Assembly: GCA_016901395.1 (NCBI GenBank)
Contig: JAEAMQ010000036.1
Location: 1 to 64,000 of the forward strand
Direction of reading: 5' to 3'
DNA: 64,000 nt
Origin: Prevotella sp.
GTDB taxonomy: Bacteria > Bacteroidota > Bacteroidia > Bacteroidales > Bacteroidaceae
Part shown: positions 61,742-64,000 of the stretch, one piece after another
How the letters are laid out: the number at the start of each line of letters is the position of its first letter
Position numbering within the stretch: the first letter of the stretch is position 1
Translations under genes and position numbers: made by a program
The notes under the pieces: model-generated
What the model was told of the DNA's origin: nothing
Seen by the model: only the letters and a program-made list of their open reading frames with translations
The model's database searches: none

Positions 61742-62263
61742 ATGAAGTCGAGAACATCAGATTGGTTTGAAACCAAGATAAAATACGACAAGACACAGGA
61801 AGACGGCTCCATGAAGCCGGTTATGGAACAATATGTAGTCGACGCACTGAGCTTTACAGAGGCCGAGAATACGATGATCGAGGAGATGTCGAGCTACATC
61901 AGCGGCGATTTCAAGATTGTGGGCATCAAGCCCGCGCCCTATCACGAGATATTCTTCAGCGAGGATCCCAAGGCCGACAAGTGGTACAAGGCCAAGCTGT
62001 CCTTTATCACCATCGACGAAAAGACCGAAAAAGAGAAACGTTCCTCGGTGAGCTATCTGGTTCAGGCGGCCAGTCTGCCCGGGGCAGTAAAGAATATCGA
62101 CGAGGTGATGGGGGGCACGATGATCGACTATATCATTGCCTCGATAGCCGAAACCATGTTTATGGATGTCTTCGAACACAAGTTGGCGGCCGACAAGAAG
62201 GCTGCGGCCAATGATGTTCCGGAATACGAACAAACCGACGAAAACAAGAAAGGCGGTATATAA
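61742..62263 (+). CDS. DUF4494-family protein
   Basis: A 173-residue cytosolic protein matching the Bacteroidetes-specific DUF4494 pattern (SDWFETKIKYDKTQEDG, VDALSFTEAE, WYKAKLSFITIDEKTEKEKR). It has no signal or membrane segment and ends in a charged tail. The function is unknown; the family pattern resembles host-encoded small accessory proteins near phage or Rep genes, but that is only context. It overlaps yggS by one base (TAATG). Confidence 0.8.
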   Translation: MKSRTSDWFETKIKYDKTQEDGSMKPVMEQYVVDALSFTEAENTMIEEMSSYISGDFKIVGIKPAPYHEIFFSEDPKADKWYKAKLSFITIDEKTEKEKRSSVSYLVQAASLPGAVKNIDEVMGGTMIDYIIASIAETMFMDVFEHKLAADKKAAANDVPEYEQTDENKKGGI

Positions 62264-62937
62264 TGAATGTAGATGTTGCTAAAAACTTAAAAGAAGTGCT
62301 TGGCAACCTGCCCGAGGGGGTGAGCCTGGTGGCTATCAGCAAGTTCCACCCTTTGGAGTATTTGGAGGCGGCTTATGCCGCTGGGCAGCGTATCTTTGGA
62401 GAGAGTCACGAACAGGAATTGCGTGTCAAGGTACCTGCATTGCCACAGGATATCGTGTGGCATTTCATCGGACACCTGCAGACCAACAAGGTGAAGTATA
62501 TTGCTCCATACATCTCTATGATTGAGGCGGTGGACAGTTTCAAACTCTTGAAGGAAATCGACAAGCAGGCTGCCCGTTGTGGTCGTGTCATCGATGTGCT
62601 GCTTGAGCTTCATATTGCTGAGGAGGCCACTAAATACGGGCTGTCGCTCGATGCCTGCCGCGAACTCTTGCGCGAGGGCGAATGGCGTGCCTTGGAACAT
62701 GTCAGGATATGTGGTCTGATGATGATGGCCAGCAATACCGACGACGAGAGTCAGGTGGCTGCAGAGATGAATGAGGCTGCTGACTTCTTCGATGAGGTGA
62801 AGCGCGACTACTTTGCCGATGCCGACTACTTCTGTCATCGGTCGTGGGGCATGAGCCAAGACTATCAGATAGCCGTGAAATGCAGGTCTAACATGGTCAG
62901 AGTAGGTACTTTTATTTTTGGCCCCAGAGTTTATTGA
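62263..62937 (+). CDS. YggS/PLPBP-family pyridoxal phosphate-binding protein
   Basis: A 224-residue PLP-homeostasis protein of the alanine-racemase-like fold. The PLP lysine is in LVAISKFHP, and WHFIGHLQTNKVKYI and RVGTFIFGPR are the other conserved elements. It buffers PLP and affects amino-acid metabolism rather than acting as an enzyme. Its start overlaps the DUF4494 stop. Confidence 0.93.
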   Translation: MNVDVAKNLKEVLGNLPEGVSLVAISKFHPLEYLEAAYAAGQRIFGESHEQELRVKVPALPQDIVWHFIGHLQTNKVKYIAPYISMIEAVDSFKLLKEIDKQAARCGRVIDVLLELHIAEEATKYGLSLDACRELLREGEWRALEHVRICGLMMMASNTDDESQVAAEMNEAADFFDEVKRDYFADADYFCHRSWGMSQDYQIAVKCRSNMVRVGTFIFGPRVY

Positions 62938-62941
62938 TAAA

Positions 62942-63433
62942 ATGGTAAAGAACAAAATGCTCGACAACGCACGGCAAATTCTCGACAGTTATCTTGAGGT
63001 CACTGCCAAGAGAAGGACACCCGAGCGCTATGCAATCCTTGAGGCCATCTACCATTTTGATGGTCATTTCACGGTGGAAGAGTTGAATGCCCTGTTGGAA
63101 AAGGACAGATTCATCGTGAGTCGGGCAACGCTTTACAATACCCTCCGTCTTTTTTTGAAAATCCATTTGGTCGTCCGCCATAAGTTGGTGGATAAGACCA
63201 AGTATGAGGCTGCGCTCCGCAACGATTCCCATAGCCACCAGATCTGTACGATGTGTGGCAAGGTGTCTGAGGTGGAACTGCCTGAAGTAGAGGCAGCCAT
63301 AGCCTCGTCGCGTCTCTATCGTTTCAGAAAAGAGGGGTTCACACTATATATTTATGGCATTTGCAGCAGCTGTCAGTCGAAGCTGACGCGCCAGCGCATG
63401 ATGATAGGAAAGAATAAAACAGATAATAAATAA
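62942..63433 (+). CDS. Fur-family transcriptional regulator
   Basis: A 163-residue metal-dependent regulator. The winged helix covers about 1-85 (KRRTPERYAILEAIYHFDGHFTVEELNALL, ISRATLYNTL-like helix), and the dimerisation domain has a His-rich stretch (RNDSHSHQICTMCGK) and two Cys pairs (CTMC and CSSC) for a structural zinc. Metal specificity (Fe, Zn or peroxide sensing) is not fixed by the motifs. An ATG at 62942 is used because the earlier frame overlaps the yggS end. It precedes purA by 13 bp. Confidence 0.88.
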   Translation: MVKNKMLDNARQILDSYLEVTAKRRTPERYAILEAIYHFDGHFTVEELNALLEKDRFIVSRATLYNTLRLFLKIHLVVRHKLVDKTKYEAALRNDSHSHQICTMCGKVSEVELPEVEAAIASSRLYRFRKEGFTLYIYGICSSCQSKLTRQRMMIGKNKTDNK

Positions 63434-63446
63434 CTTGATTTAGCGT

Positions 63447-64000
63447 ATGAATACAGGAAAAGTTGATGTCTTGTTAGGTCTTCAGTGGGGAGACGAAGGC
63501 AAAGGAAAGGTTGTAGATGTGCTCACACCCAATTATGATGTGGTAGCCCGTTTCCAAGGTGGTCCTAATGCCGGCCACACCTTAGAGTTTGAAGGTCAGA
63601 AGTATGTCCTTCGAAGCATCCCCTCCGGAATATTCCAGGGTGGTAAGGTCAACATCATCGGCAATGGTGTAGTGTTGGCTCCCGACCTCTTCATGGGAGA
63701 GGCAAAAGACTTGGAAAAGAGCGGACATGAGTTGCAGTCGCGCCTTCATATCTCCAGCAAGGCACACCTGATTATGCCTACTCACCGCATTTTGGACCGT
63801 GCTCTCGAAGCTGCCAAAGGCAAGAACAAGGTGGGAACCACCGGTAAGGGCATTGGTCCGACCTACACCGACAAGGTGAGTCGCAATGGCCTTCGTGTGG
63901 GAGACATCCTCGACAACTTTGATACCAAGTATGCTGCGCACAAGGAACGCCACATGCAGATGCTCGCATCGATGGGCTGGACCGATTTCGAGGGACTCGA
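63447..64000 (+). CDS. purA: Adenylosuccinate synthetase, 5' part, runs off the right edge
   Basis: PurA forms adenylosuccinate from IMP, aspartate and GTP in AMP synthesis. The visible 184 codons begin [21 protein letters not shown], containing the GDEGKGK GTP-binding loop with the catalytic Asp; NAGHT and the [15 protein letters not shown] motif follow. The gene is cut off at 64000. It is 13 bp after the Fur-family gene and may be co-transcribed. Confidence 0.96.
   Translation, partial: MNTGKVDVLLGLQWGDEGKGKVVDVLTPNYDVVARFQGGPNAGHTLEFEGQKYVLRSIPSGIFQGGKVNIIGNGVVLAPDLFMGEAKDLEKSGHELQSRLHISSKAHLIMPTHRILDRALEAAKGKNKVGTTGKGIGPTYTDKVSRNGLRVGDILDNFDTKYAAHKERHMQMLASMGWTDFEGL

Overview
The window is a contiguous chromosomal stretch from a Bacteroidota member, most likely Prevotellaceae. 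This rests on: promoters with the Bacteroidetes -7 element TAnnTTTG in front of many genes; a short housekeeping sigma factor without region 1.1; the Bacteroidetes ATP synthase order atpD-C-x-x-B-E-F-H-A-G; an outer-membrane beta-barrel receptor with a carboxypeptidase-like N-terminal domain; nspC-type polyamine synthesis; and genes of known families that best fit this group (DUF4494, AMMECR1/MEMO1 fusion, OtsAB plus GH15, NagB-like plus PIG-L fusion). Species cannot be fixed by reading alone. No rRNA, tRNA, CRISPR array, transposase or phage gene was recognised.

Layout. 0.2-9.6 kb: hisG, a lipoprotein lytic transglycosylase, rarA, a 2-hydroxyacid dehydrogenase coupled to a TRIC-family membrane protein, pheT and a YebC-family regulator. 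9.8-13.2 kb: rpsP, nspC and prs. 13.2-14.8 kb is an accessory pocket with 22-bp repeat units, a four-to-five copy tandem repeat of about 90 bp, a gene cut short by that repeat, and a small lipoprotein. 15-25.9 kb: lepA, a Crp-family regulator, ald, a MATE pump, a NagB-like/PIG-L fusion, a large outer-membrane beta-barrel protein and an HU protein. 26-32.6 kb: GH15 plus OtsAB (trehalose), the primary sigma factor and rlmD. 33.5-43.6 kb: ppdK, a double rubredoxin/YceI fusion, the AmmeMemoRadiSam pair, an acidic protein of unknown function and a GH2 beta-galactosidase. 43.6-49.5 kb: a divergent glycan cluster (four glycosyltransferases, a Wzx-like flippase, a zinc-ribbon protein). 50-60.2 kb: NhaD antiporter, pfkA and the complete F1Fo ATP synthase operon. 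60.5-64 kb: a RepB-like (Rep_3) initiator protein on the chromosome, DUF4494, YggS, a Fur-family regulator and the start of purA, which runs off the right edge.

The most notable items are: (1) a dispersed intergenic element built from 22-bp units, present in four of the long gene-free gaps; (2) the 90-bp tandem array that truncates a membrane-protein gene; (3) a NagB-like domain that has lost the usual deaminase catalytic residues while fused to an intact-looking PIG-L deacetylase; (4) a cytosolic protein joining two rubredoxin units to a YceI domain; and (5) several genes whose -7 box lies about 4-6 nt from the ATG, implying leaderless mRNAs.

Links between genes: NhaD and the ATP synthase both act on the membrane cation gradient; PfkA and PpdK sit at the two committed ends of glycolysis; Prs feeds HisG and PurA pathways with PRPP-derived precursors; OtsAB and GH15 overlap and probably make and turn over trehalose or a related glucan.
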